Of a stretch of DNA of 42,193 bases, positions 13,514 through 20,287 are shown one piece after another. The stretch's first letter is position 1. Each line of letters opens with the position of its first letter. The notes under the pieces were generated by a model. That model made no database searches. It was not told where the DNA came from and saw nothing but the letters and a program-made list of their open reading frames with translations. This stretch comes from a virus: the IMG/VR virus record IMGVR_UViG_3300031753_000017, positions 1 through 42,193 of that record. One strand, written 5' to 3'. The position numbers and the translations under genes were made by a program.

Positions 13514-13749
13514 GCCTGTGCCCTGAATGCCACGGGAGCGGAATGCTGGACGACGGCGACGTCGATCCGCAGGAGCGAGGGCGCCATATGGTTGAGTGCG
13601 AGTGCTGCCGCGGCCACGGTCACGTGTGCGCCGGCTGCGAAATGCCCCTGACCGACGGCGTGCTGTGCGGACCGTGCGCGAAGGACGAGGCGGAGGAGCG
13701 GAAGTACGACGAGGCGAAGGACGAAGGACGGTTGCCCTATGTCTACTGA
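13510..13749 (+). CDS. DnaJ-like zinc-ribbon miniprotein, 79 aa
   Basis: Repeated Cys motifs CPECHGSGML, CECCRGHGHVCAGC and CGPCAK match the CxxCxGxG knuckles of the DnaJ zinc domain, here without any J domain. An acidic/basic helix follows (KDEAEERKYDEAKDEGR). Stand-alone proteins of this kind are frequent in phages and unassigned. ATG 13510 is in an ATGA overlap. Confidence 0.65.
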   Translation: MSLCPECHGSGMLDDGDVDPQERGRHMVECECCRGHGHVCAGCEMPLTDGVLCGPCAKDEAEERKYDEAKDEGRLPYVY

Positions 13750-13972
13750 GGACGGTGGGCCGGCGTTCCCATCGACGCTGGAGTGGTACGGCCAGCGAGG
13801 CGAAGTGCGCGAGCAGTTCTGCGTCGACAACCACCAAGACGGCATGACCCTGCGCGACTACTTCGCCGGCCGCGTGATCACCGGGTACGTCTGGAACCCC
13901 GAGGGCTGGGAAACAATGGCGAAACGCGCCTACGCCATCGCCGACGCCATGCTCGCCGAGAGGAAGAAATGA
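13739..13972 (+). CDS. Conserved phage protein (GGPAFP / GMTLRDYFAG family), 77 aa
   Basis: The signature EDGGPAFP near the start, then DGMTLRDYFAGRVITG, and AYAIADAMLAERKK at the end are the hallmarks of a very common small phage protein of unknown function. The gene overlaps the preceding zinc-ribbon gene by 11 bases. Confidence 0.75.
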   Translation: MSTEDGGPAFPSTLEWYGQRGEVREQFCVDNHQDGMTLRDYFAGRVITGYVWNPEGWETMAKRAYAIADAMLAERKK

Positions 13973-14022
13973 GAACGTCGGTCGGCAGGATCATCAGGGG
14001 GAAGGCGTGGGTGCTTCCGTGA
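13969..14022 (+). CDS. Possible 17-codon bridging peptide
   Basis: An ATGA overlap opens a 17-residue basic peptide (MRTSVGRIIRGKAWVLP) whose stop forms a GTGA overlap with a potential start (14019) of the exonuclease gene. Its main role may be to carry ribosomes across the gap by coupling, rather than to make a functional peptide. Confidence 0.35.
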   Translation: MRTSVGRIIRGKAWVLP

Positions 14023-14954
14023 GCGACGAGTGGACCAGGATTCCAAACGACTGGCGTCCTAAGTCCGCCCGCGCGGCCCCGTCGGTCATGCTGTCGCCAG
14101 GAAGTCTGAAGGACGGGCTGTACCCGACGATGACCCGCGCCGACTATGACGCGATCCTGGGCCGGATGAATTATAGCCGGCTCAAACTCCTGCGCGACTC
14201 GCCACGCACCTTCATAGAGAGCGAGCTAGACCCCGACCCGCCGGACAAGGACGCCTACCGCGTTGGCCGCGCCTTCCACGTCGCCACGTACGAGCCCGAG
14301 GTGTTCCGCTCGAACTGGTGCGTCTACGACGGCCGCCGCGCTGGCGAGGAGTGGGACCGATTCGAGGAGAACGCGACCGCCGAGGGCCGCGAAGTGCTGA
14401 ACGTCAAGGAGCATGAGCTCGTCACGGCGATGGCCCGCGCCGTCCGCTCGAACGTGGACGCTGCGCCGTTCATCGGTGGCGGGAAAATCGAGGCGACCGT
14501 ACTGTGGACGGCAACAACGAAGGTGGACGGCATTGCGCAGCAGGTGCCGTTTAAGTCGCGCATCGACCTGCTCAAGGCGGACGGCATCACCGACCTCAAG
14601 TCAACCGTCAGCGCGCGCCCAGACGACTTCGCGCGGCAGGCGTTCAAGCTCGGCTATTGGTTGCAGAGCTCGGCCTACCGCCAGGCGGTGCTGAAGGTGA
14701 CGGGGAAGCTCCTGCCGTACACCATCGTGGCGGTGGAGAAGCGTAAGCCGTTCAACGTCTCGGTGTTCAGCCTGACGCAGGCGCAGCTCGACTTCGGCGA
14801 CAACGAATTGAGCGCGCTGCTGGCAACGCTCTTGCGGTGCCGGGCGACGAACGAATGGCCCTCTTATCAGCAAGGGATCCACGAGCTGCCGACGCCGCGG
14901 TGGGCGTTCAATGAAGAGGAAGACCCGGCAGCGCTTGGCCTGGAGGGGCTATGA
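14007..14954 (+). CDS. PD-(D/E)XK exonuclease, RecE/YqaJ-like
   Basis: This 315-aa protein has the residues of the RecE/YqaJ/DUF3799 nuclease group: GRAFH with H91, E162, RID with D187, TDLKS with D196 and K198 (the E-x-K position), and Q220...Y224 in YWLQSSAYRQAV. Such enzymes degrade double-stranded DNA ends to make 3' single strands for phage recombination with an annealing protein. GTG 14007 has an AGGGGGAAGG site; GTG 14019 is an alternative. The gene is followed at an ATGA overlap by a conserved companion, the usual position of an annealase or single-strand-binding partner. Active-site numbering follows the 14007 start. Confidence 0.85.
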   Translation: MGASVSDEWTRIPNDWRPKSARAAPSVMLSPGSLKDGLYPTMTRADYDAILGRMNYSRLKLLRDSPRTFIESELDPDPPDKDAYRVGRAFHVATYEPEVFRSNWCVYDGRRAGEEWDRFEENATAEGREVLNVKEHELVTAMARAVRSNVDAAPFIGGGKIEATVLWTATTKVDGIAQQVPFKSRIDLLKADGITDLKSTVSARPDDFARQAFKLGYWLQSSAYRQAVLKVTGKLLPYTIVAVEKRKPFNVSVFSLTQAQLDFGDNELSALLATLLRCRATNEWPSYQQGIHELPTPRWAFNEEEDPAALGLEGL

Positions 14955-15529
14955 ATTTCAGTGAGTTGTTCCCGAACCGCTTCCTGAAGTCTGACGATCT
15001 GAACGGCTTCGACGTCACCGTCACGGTGGAGCGCGTGTTCCTCGAGACGCTCGAGGCGGACAAGGGGCCGGAGCAGAAGGTGCTCATCCAGTTCAAGGGT
15101 AAGTCCAAGCAGCTGGTGGCGAACCGCACCAACTGCGAAGCCTTCCGGGCGCTGTGGGGCAACAAGGTGGACGATTGGCACGGGCGTCAGGTGACCATCT
15201 TCCCGACGCAGATTCCCGACCCGTTCTGGAAGGCGAAGGAACATCCGCAGGGGACTCCGCGGCCGATGATTCCGTGCATCCGCGTCCGCGGGGCGCCGGA
15301 CCTCGCGGCGCCCATCCACCTGGCGATCAAGCGTGGCAAGAAGACAATCGTCGTCGACCTGTGCAATACTGCACCAAGGCAGGCTGGCGGCAACGGAACG
15401 CGGCCACCCGTTGCTAGCGGAACCGTGTCCGGGGCTCCCCGGGTTGCCGTTCAGCCTGTCGCTCCGGCCGCGCCTCCACCACCCGAACCGCCGCCCGACC
15501 TAGAGCACGAACCAGGCGCAGACTTCTAA
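14951..15529 (+). CDS. Recombination-associated conserved phage protein, 192 aa
   Basis: MNFSELFPNRFLKSDDLNGFDVTVTVERVFLE...QKVLIQFKGKSKQLVANRTNCEAFRALWGN.VDDWHGRQVTIFPT matches a widespread phage protein that often sits next to RecE-like or YqaJ nucleases. The strand-rich FDVTVTVERV...KVLIQFKGK...VTIFPT pattern would fit an OB-like nucleic-acid-binding fold, but that is inference. The C-terminus is Pro/Ala-rich and ends in acidic residues (PPDLEHEPGADF), like the acidic tails of single-strand-binding proteins. It is coupled to the exonuclease gene by ATGA. Confidence 0.7.
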   Translation: MNFSELFPNRFLKSDDLNGFDVTVTVERVFLETLEADKGPEQKVLIQFKGKSKQLVANRTNCEAFRALWGNKVDDWHGRQVTIFPTQIPDPFWKAKEHPQGTPRPMIPCIRVRGAPDLAAPIHLAIKRGKKTIVVDLCNTAPRQAGGNGTRPPVASGTVSGAPRVAVQPVAPAAPPPPEPPPDLEHEPGADF

Positions 15530-15545
15530 ACCAACGGAGGAGCAC

Positions 15546-15878
15546 ATGGAGGCAGAGAAGGTCAGGCGGATAATGGCCCTGGTTGAGAGGACGGAGCTTG
15601 AGGTCGCGCAGAAGATGAAGGCCCTGGGCGACCTCAACGCCGCTATCGATTCGATGCTGTTGGCTTACGGCGGCGACGAGGCCAAGGCGTTGCCGGCGCC
15701 ACCGGCCGCCACACCCAAGCCCGCGCCCGCCGTGGAGCGAGCGAAGGCCGCGCGCAAGATGAAGGTCGTCGACGCTGAACCGCCGGAGCTGTGCGGCTTC
15801 AAGGGTCAGGTAGACGGCGTCGAGCGCACGTGCAGCTACGAGAAGGGGCACGACGGGTTCCATGGGTTCAAGGACTGA
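15546..15878 (+). CDS. Hypothetical protein with coiled-coil N-terminus and Cys pair, 110 aa
   Basis: ATG 15546 follows a strong GGAGG. The first half is helical (MEAEKVRRIMALVERTELEVAQKMKALGDLNAAIDSMLL), the middle is Pro/Ala/Lys linker, and the end ELCGFKGQVDGVERTCSYEKGHDGFHGF has Cys...Cys and His residues resembling the short C-x-F....C....H...H zinc motif of small phage proteins. No function known. Confidence 0.6.
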   Translation: MEAEKVRRIMALVERTELEVAQKMKALGDLNAAIDSMLLAYGGDEAKALPAPPAATPKPAPAVERAKAARKMKVVDAEPPELCGFKGQVDGVERTCSYEKGHDGFHGFKD

Positions 15879-15897
15879 CGGAAATGGCGGCGAGGCG

Positions 15898-16152
15898 ATG
15901 AGTCACGTTCCAGACGTAAACGGCGAGTGCTCCGAATGTCACAAGGCGGAGCGCGCCGCTCTTTCGGCTGAAGTCGGGCGCCTGCGCGAGGAGGTGGCTA
16001 GAGATAAGTCAGCAATCTTCGCCGCTGTGCGGACCGAGAACGAAGCCTGCGCGCGCATCGCGGAGGACATGAACGTGGACGCCATCGGCTCGCACGAAGC
16101 CAGGACAACCATCGCCGCCGCAATCCGACAACGAGGAGGCGCCACAAAATGA
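15898..16152 (+). CDS. Coiled-coil hypothetical protein with Cys pair, 84 aa
   Basis: ATG 15898 has GAGG three bases upstream. A CSECHKAE motif (CxxCxxxE) is followed by a leucine-spaced coiled coil (LSAEVGRLREEVARDK) and a helical tail with ENEACARIAEDM and IAAAIRQRG. The ENEACA.IA....A.........IA.AIR.RG pattern is common in small phage proteins, function unknown. It overlaps the next gene by ATGA. Confidence 0.6.
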   Translation: MSHVPDVNGECSECHKAERAALSAEVGRLREEVARDKSAIFAAVRTENEACARIAEDMNVDAIGSHEARTTIAAAIRQRGGATK

Positions 16153-16904
16153 GTCAGCTACTCGCGTACCACGGTGACCCGAAGGTTAAGGCGAAGTACC
16201 TCGCCCGCGTTCGCGCCCACCGCAAGGCGGATGAGTTGGTGCAGGGCGTTGGCTTCGAGCGGAACGGCGAGACACGCGGCTGTGCCGTGGGCTGCACGTT
16301 GGACGCCTACGACCACGCGCGCTATCCGGTCGAGCTTGGCATGCCCGAAATGCTGGCTCGACTTGAGGATGCGATTTTCGAGGGCCTGCCGAAGGCCAAG
16401 GCGCTGGAGTGGCCGACGCAATTCCTCTCGGCCGCGAAGCCTGGTGCCGACCTCTCGCTTGTCGGCTGGAAGTTCCTTGCGTGGCTACTGAGCGACGAGA
16501 AGGTCAATCCAGGCATCAACCATCCGTTGGTCCGCGACGCCGTGAAGCGCTGCGCCAACATGATGCACGACATGGGCGAAGGAAAGAAGGTGGCCGAGTC
16601 CGCCAGGTCCGCCGCCGAGTCCGCCGCCAGGTCCGCCGCCTGGTCCGCCGCCGAGTCCGCCGCCTGGTCCGCCGAGTCCGCCGCCTGGTCCGCCGCCAGG
16701 TCCGCCGCCGAGTCCGCCGCCTGGTCCGCCGAGTCCGCCGCCTGGTCCGCCGCCAGGTCCGCCGCCTGGTCCGCCGCCTGGTCCGCCGAGGCCGCCGCCG
16801 AGTCCGCCGCCAGGTCCGCCGCCAGGTCCGCCGAGTCCGCCGCCTACGTACTCATGTCTAAGAAGCTTCTGACTCTCATGCGCGCCGCCCCGGTGAGCAG
16901 ATGA
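16149..16904 (+). CDS. Ser-Ala-Ala-Trp/Arg/Glu repeat protein, 251 aa
   Basis: The first about 140 residues form a folded-looking alpha-rich domain (YHGDPKVKAKYLARVRAHRKADELVQG, GCAVGCTLDAYDHARYPVELGMPEMLARLEDAIFE). About 80 residues follow that are built from (W/R/E)SAA units with the order S-A-A-W, S-A-A-R, S-A-A-E. The protein ends in a hydrophobic/basic tail (YVLMSKKLLTLMRAA). Proteins with this kind of domain plus SAA-repeat tail occur in other phages; the repeat number varies, and function is unknown. ATG 16149 overlaps the preceding stop. The repeat likely forms a long helix with a Trp/Arg/Glu stripe. Confidence 0.7.
   Translation: MSQLLAYHGDPKVKAKYLARVRAHRKADELVQGVGFERNGETRGCAVGCTLDAYDHARYPVELGMPEMLARLEDAIFEGLPKAKALEWPTQFLSAAKPGADLSLVGWKFLAWLLSDEKVNPGINHPLVRDAVKRCANMMHDMGEGKKVAESARSAAESAARSAAWSAAESAAWSAESAAWSAARSAAESAAWSAESAAWSAARSAAWSAAWSAEAAAESAARSAARSAESAAYVLMSKKLLTLMRAAPVSR
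16596..16843. repeat. Degenerate 9-12-bp tandem repeats encoding SAA(W/R/E)
   Basis: About 250 bases consist of TCCGCCGCC units separated by TGG, AGG or GAG. They keep the frame open on both the main frame and an Arg-rich alternate frame. Such arrays expand or contract readily by slippage in multiples of three and are hard to assemble, so the copy number shown may not be exact. Confidence 0.9.
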
Positions 16905-17113
16905 CGTTTCTAACCAGCACCAACGGCCGGTACCGAGCCAAGATTCTGCGTGTTCTCGAAGGCATCGCGTACATCGAAATGTGGCCAGCTCGTGGTTGGT
17001 TACGGGAGCGGTTCGCGCTGCCGGCGAAGTTCCTTAAGTCGAAGGCGTGCGGATGGAAGCCGTGGACGAAAGAACAAGGCGCCCCGGTGAGCCGGGCGAG
17101 GGGGAGGAAGTAG
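16901..17113 (+). CDS. Small basic hypothetical protein, 70 aa
   Basis: ATG 16901 overlaps the preceding stop (ATGA). It starts with a predicted small beta unit (YRAKILRVLEGIAYIEMWPARGWLRERF) and ends in a basic Lys/Arg-rich tail (LKSKACGWKPWTKEQ...RARGRK). The fold cannot be assigned. Confidence 0.55.
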   Translation: MTFLTSTNGRYRAKILRVLEGIAYIEMWPARGWLRERFALPAKFLKSKACGWKPWTKEQGAPVSRARGRK

Positions 17114-17272
17114 ATGCTGAAGTGGAAGTGTTCCGTGTGCCTCGGGATTGAGCTGACGACGGACAAGGTTGGCGGTGTCTCACATAAGCACCGCGCAGGC
17201 TGGTGGTCCCTGTACGTCGTCGATCCGGCGACCATGACGCGCCGCGCTCGCGGCGGGAAGGCGGGCAAGTGA
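17114..17272 (+). CDS. Small CxxC protein, 52 aa
   Basis: ATG 17114 comes directly after the previous stop with GGGGAGGAAG immediately upstream. A CSVCLGIEL knuckle is followed by HKHRAGWWSLYVV, suggesting a zinc site with C, C, H, H ligands. The tail is basic. No recognised family. Confidence 0.6.
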   Translation: MLKWKCSVCLGIELTTDKVGGVSHKHRAGWWSLYVVDPATMTRRARGGKAGK

Positions 17273-17505
17273 CCTACTACAGCGATGACGCGCGACACCT
17301 GGTCTGCGTCCCGTACACCGTCGAGGACTTGCACCTCATGGCGATTCAGCTCGGCATCAAAGCATGTTGGTTCCACGGCGGGCGGTGGCCGCACTACGAC
17401 ATCCCGAAACGGCGCATCGAGGAGATTCGCAGCCAGACGACGCGAGTCACTTCGAAGGAGTTGCTCGCGTTGTGTGGCGGTCCCGGCGGGAGGGCGGGGC
17501 GATGA
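17269..17505 (+). CDS. DUF4031 protein, 78 aa
   Basis: The conserved pattern LVCVPYTVEDLHLMAIQLGIKACWFHGGRWPHYDIPKRRIEEI....TRVTSKELL is that of DUF4031, a small family of phage and bacterial proteins with E/D-L...A..LG....WF...HYDIP, whose biochemistry is unknown. It starts at GTG 17269 in a GTGA overlap with the upstream CxxC gene. Confidence 0.75.
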   Translation: MTYYSDDARHLVCVPYTVEDLHLMAIQLGIKACWFHGGRWPHYDIPKRRIEEIRSQTTRVTSKELLALCGGPGGRAGR

Positions 17506-17978
17506 GCGAGTTTGACTCCGGGTTCCGTTGCGTCCACGGCGTTACGACTTGCGACCCGTGCGTAGATGCATGGTCGAAAGAGCGACGCGACATCACCCGC
17601 CAACTGGCCGAGGCGCGGGCGGAGGTGGAGAAGGCGAAGGAATCCGAAGCCGAGTGCTACGCGAACTACAAGCGCGCCTCCGCCGAGTGCGCAGCCAGAG
17701 CTCAAGCCATCGAGAGCGTCCGCGCTACCTGGCGCAGAGAGTTTGCCGATCGCTACGATTCTACCTGGGTATCGGGAAGCTCGGCCGGACAAATGGACCG
17801 CGCAATTGCCAATGCCATGAGCGCCCCTTCGCTCGACTGCATCGGGAACAAATGCCTCGCCGCCCTTCGTGCGGCGCGGGAGGCAATCGAGTATTCGACG
17901 GATGGCGAGCCGGGATGGAACTCGAAGCGTGACGAGGCCCTGCGCCTCCTCGACCTGGCGGAAGGAAGGGAGCCGTGA
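17502..17978 (+). CDS. Coiled-coil protein with N-terminal Cys motif, 158 aa
   Basis: The start FRCVHGVTTCDPCVDAWS gives Cys/His ligands for a small zinc site. It is followed by a long charged coiled coil (ERRDITRQLAEARAEVEKAKESEAECYANYKRASAECAARAQAI) and a helical C-terminus (CLAALRAAREAIEYSTDGEPGWNSKRDEALRLLDLAEG). ATG 17502 is in an ATGA overlap. Function unknown. Confidence 0.6.
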   Translation: MSEFDSGFRCVHGVTTCDPCVDAWSKERRDITRQLAEARAEVEKAKESEAECYANYKRASAECAARAQAIESVRATWRREFADRYDSTWVSGSSAGQMDRAIANAMSAPSLDCIGNKCLAALRAAREAIEYSTDGEPGWNSKRDEALRLLDLAEGREP

Positions 17979-18214
17979 GCGAAGACTCCGTTCCGATGTG
18001 CAAGCGCTGCGGTGGCGAAATGGTCTGGATCGAGTGCGAGGTCTGCGGCGGAGAAGGCATCGACGGTCACGACTGCGGCGAGGACTGTTGTTGCTGTATG
18101 GACCCGGAACCGAACCTTCGTTGCCACTACTGCATGGGGCGTGGTCGCTGGCTGATGTGCGCCAACTCCGAGGCGTGGTGCAAGACGCACCCGCTTACGG
18201 AGGCCCAACCATGA
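17975..18214 (+). CDS. Cysteine-rich zinc-ribbon miniprotein, 79 aa
   Basis: Four to six CxxC or Cys-cluster motifs (MCKRCGGEM, CEVCGGEG, DCGEDCCCC, RCHYCMGRGRWLMC) match the small phage protein family with CARCGG.M.W..C..C.GEG...C...C.GRG. Its role is unknown; a nucleic-acid or RNA-polymerase contact is often suggested for such ribbons. GTG 17975 is in a GTGA overlap. Confidence 0.7.
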   Translation: MSEDSVPMCKRCGGEMVWIECEVCGGEGIDGHDCGEDCCCCMDPEPNLRCHYCMGRGRWLMCANSEAWCKTHPLTEAQP

Positions 18215-18246
18215 CCCCCTGCGTTTGCGCGGATGGTGGGAGGTGA
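18211..18246 (+). CDS. Possible 11-codon bridging peptide
   Basis: An ATGA overlap opens the peptide MTPCVCADGGR, whose stop is in a GTGA overlap with the last gene of the unit. Like the 17-codon one at 13969 it may serve translational coupling rather than make a useful product. Confidence 0.35.
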   Translation: MTPCVCADGGR

Positions 18247-18941
18247 AAGTCGCCGTCCTCTTCTGCGACCCGAAGGGAACTTACTCCCAAGTTCCCGACG
18301 TGGAACTTTGGGACGAACGCCGGGACGCGCGGAAGTACGCTGGGCCGTGGCCGGTCGTGGCGCACCCGCCGTGTGCCCGCTGGTGTCGCTTGGCCGGACT
18401 GGTCGAGAAACGCTGGGGCCACAAGAAGGGTGACGACGGCGGATGCTTCGAATCCGCACTCCTGTCGCTGCGCCGTTGGGGCGGAGTTCTGGAGCACCCG
18501 GCTTATTCCGATGCTTTCGCGCACTTCGGGCTACCAATCCCGAAGGACAAAGGCGGCTGGCAACGCGGAATCTGCGGCGGCTGGTCTTGCCACGTCGAGC
18601 AATGGCACTACGGACACAAGGCGAAGAAGGCGACGTGGCTCTATGCCTACGGGGTCAGCGAGCTACCGTCGCTACGGTGGGGCGCGACGCCGGACAACGA
18701 AACGGTTGCGCATGTCGGCCCAGCCCACGACGGAAACTGCCGATGCACCGACTGCCTCAAGGCGCAGCGAACTCGTCCAGCGCTCGTCGAGCGCTGGAGC
18801 AAGCGCAAACCGAAGGCTCTCATTTCCTGGTGCAGCAACCACGTCGCATCTGGCGAAGTCCGAGAGCGGCTCGGGAAGAAGGCTGCTAGCGCAACCCCCC
18901 CGCCTTCCGTGACGTTCTCTTGGCGATGGCGAGGAGCGTGA
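18243..18941 (+). CDS. Conserved phage protein with HPPC motif, 232 aa
   Basis: GTG 18243 begins VKVAVLFCDPKGTYSQ, and VVAHPPCARWCRLAG, GGVLEHPAYSDAF, GWQRGICGGWSCHVEQWHYGHKAKKATWLYA are its conserved blocks. The family is found in many phages. Its HPPC motif recalls the PC catalytic motif of cytosine-type methyltransferases, but the usual S-adenosylmethionine-binding signature is not obvious, so no activity is claimed. The protein has about ten Cys and many Trp residues, and a CRCTDC knuckle near residue 170. It ends the rightward unit 30 bases before the convergent leftward unit. Confidence 0.7.
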   Translation: MKVAVLFCDPKGTYSQVPDVELWDERRDARKYAGPWPVVAHPPCARWCRLAGLVEKRWGHKKGDDGGCFESALLSLRRWGGVLEHPAYSDAFAHFGLPIPKDKGGWQRGICGGWSCHVEQWHYGHKAKKATWLYAYGVSELPSLRWGATPDNETVAHVGPAHDGNCRCTDCLKAQRTRPALVERWSKRKPKALISWCSNHVASGEVRERLGKKAASATPPPSVTFSWRWRGA

Positions 18942-18971
18942 ACCTCTCCAGCGGCACGGCGTGCGGGGTGG

Positions 18972-19589
18972 CTAAGGCCCCTTGACCTTCACTCCGTGCG
19001 CCTCGAGCCAGCACTGCGCCTTAATTCTGGCCTCAGGCTGAACGCTCCCGCCGCCGCCCCCGGCACCAACGCCGACCACCGGGGGCGCCGCAATGGCCTC
19101 CAGCGCGCACACCGCCTCGTCGGAGCTCGCCAGGTCGCTCACCGCCTGCGCCCAGTTCTGACCCAGCAGGGCGGGCAACAGTTGCGCAACCAGCGCCGAC
19201 CCGTCGTGCTGGAGGCAGTCGACCTCGCGCCCGCCGAGGCTCTTGAGGTAGGCGCAGCCGGCTAGGCCAATGGTCAGCGCCAGCATGAGCCCGAGGCGCG
19301 CAAAGCCCTTTGACGCCGACGCGATCGACGCCAAGCCCTTCGCCGTCCTGGCCTTGATGTGCGAGTAGATGTAGGCGACGGCGCTGGCGAACAGGCCGGC
19401 GACGAATACGGTCAGCGCCATCGGGTCCAGCCCGAGCGCGAATTTCTGGTTGAGCTTGGACACGCCGACGGCCACGACCGGGCCGATCAGCCCGACCCAT
19501 AGAGCCTTGTCTTGCAGCGGCGGAGTAATGACCGGCGCTGGGTCTGCTGCGGGCGCTGCGGGCTGAGCTGCTGGAGCGACTGCGGGCAT
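18972..19589 (-). CDS. Membrane protein with internal lipobox, holin/spanin-like, 205 aa
   Basis: It has a Pro/Ala-rich N-terminus, two transmembrane helices (about 30-45 and 57-77), a charged loop, and a third hydrophobic stretch LGLMLALTIGLAGCAYLKS (99-117) with a lipobox LAGC at C112. The C-terminal part has three more cysteines and a Gly-rich stretch. Two transmembrane helices at the end of a lysis module suggest a holin; the lipobox suggests an outer-membrane spanin. An internal TTG start around residue 86 could release the lipoprotein alone. ATG 19589 has AGGAGG. It is the last gene of the leftward unit. Confidence 0.7.
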   Translation of the reverse strand: MPAVAPAAQPAAPAADPAPVITPPLQDKALWVGLIGPVVAVGVSKLNQKFALGLDPMALTVFVAGLFASAVAYIYSHIKARTAKGLASIASASKGFARLGLMLALTIGLAGCAYLKSLGGREVDCLQHDGSALVAQLLPALLGQNWAQAVSDLASSDEAVCALEAIAAPPVVGVGAGGGGGSVQPEARIKAQCWLEAHGVKVKGP

Positions 19590-19599
19590 GGTGGACCTC

Positions 19600-20034
19600 C
19601 TAGGCTACGGGTTCGACGACGGTGACGGGGGTGATGGCGTCCTCCGGGAGTTCGGCCACCACTTGCAGCCTACGGTCGTTGCTCTCCCAGATAGCGACGC
19701 GAGTGGGTCGATCCATCACGATGCACCCCTCCGAGCCTGGTCCTGGCTCGTCGCTGGAAGGGTCGTGGCCCACCACGTCGCCGTGGATTAAAAATCCACT
19801 CCGGCTGTACAGTTCAACATCCGGATCTGGCGCGAGCCGCATCACGTACGGGCCGTGCGTCTGCGTATCGTAGGGCGGGCCGAGGATGGTCCAGCCGCCG
19901 ATAGGAATTGGACCGACGTTGTGGACGCTCTGCAGGTCCGGGTTCCGGAACCCGGCGAGGTGCCCAGAGTAGCCGCGGCCGATGCATGCGCCGTCGTGCG
20001 AGAGGTCCCCGGTGCGGACGCAGAAGGTCCACAT
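19600..20034 (-). CDS. Tlde1/DUF2778-type peptidoglycan L,D-transpeptidase-fold enzyme, 144 aa
   Basis: The protein starts MWTF, the usual start of DUF2778-like phage proteins, and has the ordered motifs NVGPIPIGGWTI, GPYVMRL, SRSGFLIHGD (H84) and SEGCIVMDRPTRVAI (C104). The His...SxGC dyad is the active site of tlde1/YkuD-like enzymes, which cut or exchange peptide cross-links in murein. As no other endolysin domain is found, this is the best lysis-enzyme candidate. ATG 20034 shares bases with the previous stop (TGATG); a GTG at 20046 is less likely. Confidence 0.75.
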   Translation of the reverse strand: MWTFCVRTGDLSHDGACIGRGYSGHLAGFRNPDLQSVHNVGPIPIGGWTILGPPYDTQTHGPYVMRLAPDPDVELYSRSGFLIHGDVVGHDPSSDEPGPGSEGCIVMDRPTRVAIWESNDRRLQVVAELPEDAITPVTVVEPVA

Positions 20035-20192
20035 CAGCCGCGCCACCAGAGGACGACGTAGTCAATCGCGAACGCCATCGCGAAGATGAAGACGACCCAG
20101 GCAACGTCGCCAGCGTGGCTTCGCTTCTTCGGGAAGGTCAGCGGAAGACTCCGGCTCGGCCTGAACACCGGCGGGCGGTCGCTGAGCGTCAC
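20034..20192 (-). CDS. Small membrane protein of lysis-like cassette, 52 aa
   Basis: GTG 20192 is in a GTGA overlap. A basic Pro-rich cytoplasmic-like start (SDRPPVFRPSRSLPLTFPKKRSH) is followed by one transmembrane helix (VAWVVFIFAMAFAIDYVVLWW). It lies directly before the murein enzyme gene, the classical place of a holin, but a one-helix protein could also be an antiholin or a spanin. Confidence 0.65.
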   Translation of the reverse strand: MTLSDRPPVFRPSRSLPLTFPKKRSHAGDVAWVVFIFAMAFAIDYVVLWWRG

Positions 20193-20287
20193 AGGGCCTT
20201 CCTGATGATCCACATCACCAGCCGGTGCGAGTAGTAGATGACGAACGGTGCCGCCACCACGCCGATGAGGATCAACCACGGCGTCAC
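20189..20287 (-). CDS. Transmembrane micropeptide, 32 aa
   Basis: GTG 20287 and the TGA at 20189 are both in GTGA overlaps with neighbours, so the frame is strongly supported despite its size. The product TPWLILIGVVAAPFVIYYSHR is one membrane helix followed by a short basic tail (LVMWIIRKAL). It probably acts together with the adjacent membrane proteins in lysis or its timing. Confidence 0.65.
   Translation of the reverse strand: MTPWLILIGVVAAPFVIYYSHRLVMWIIRKAL

Noticed and set aside
16409-16861. Arg-Val repeat frame inside the SAA repeat gene
   Set aside because: The frame stays open only because of the repeat; the product is a monotone Arg repeat, the SAA frame starts at a coupled ATG, and its N-terminal domain looks like real protein.
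18942-18971. Bidirectional terminator between the converging units
   Set aside because: The 30-base gap has only a weak GGGG/CCCC pairing and no T run in either direction, so no terminator is claimed.
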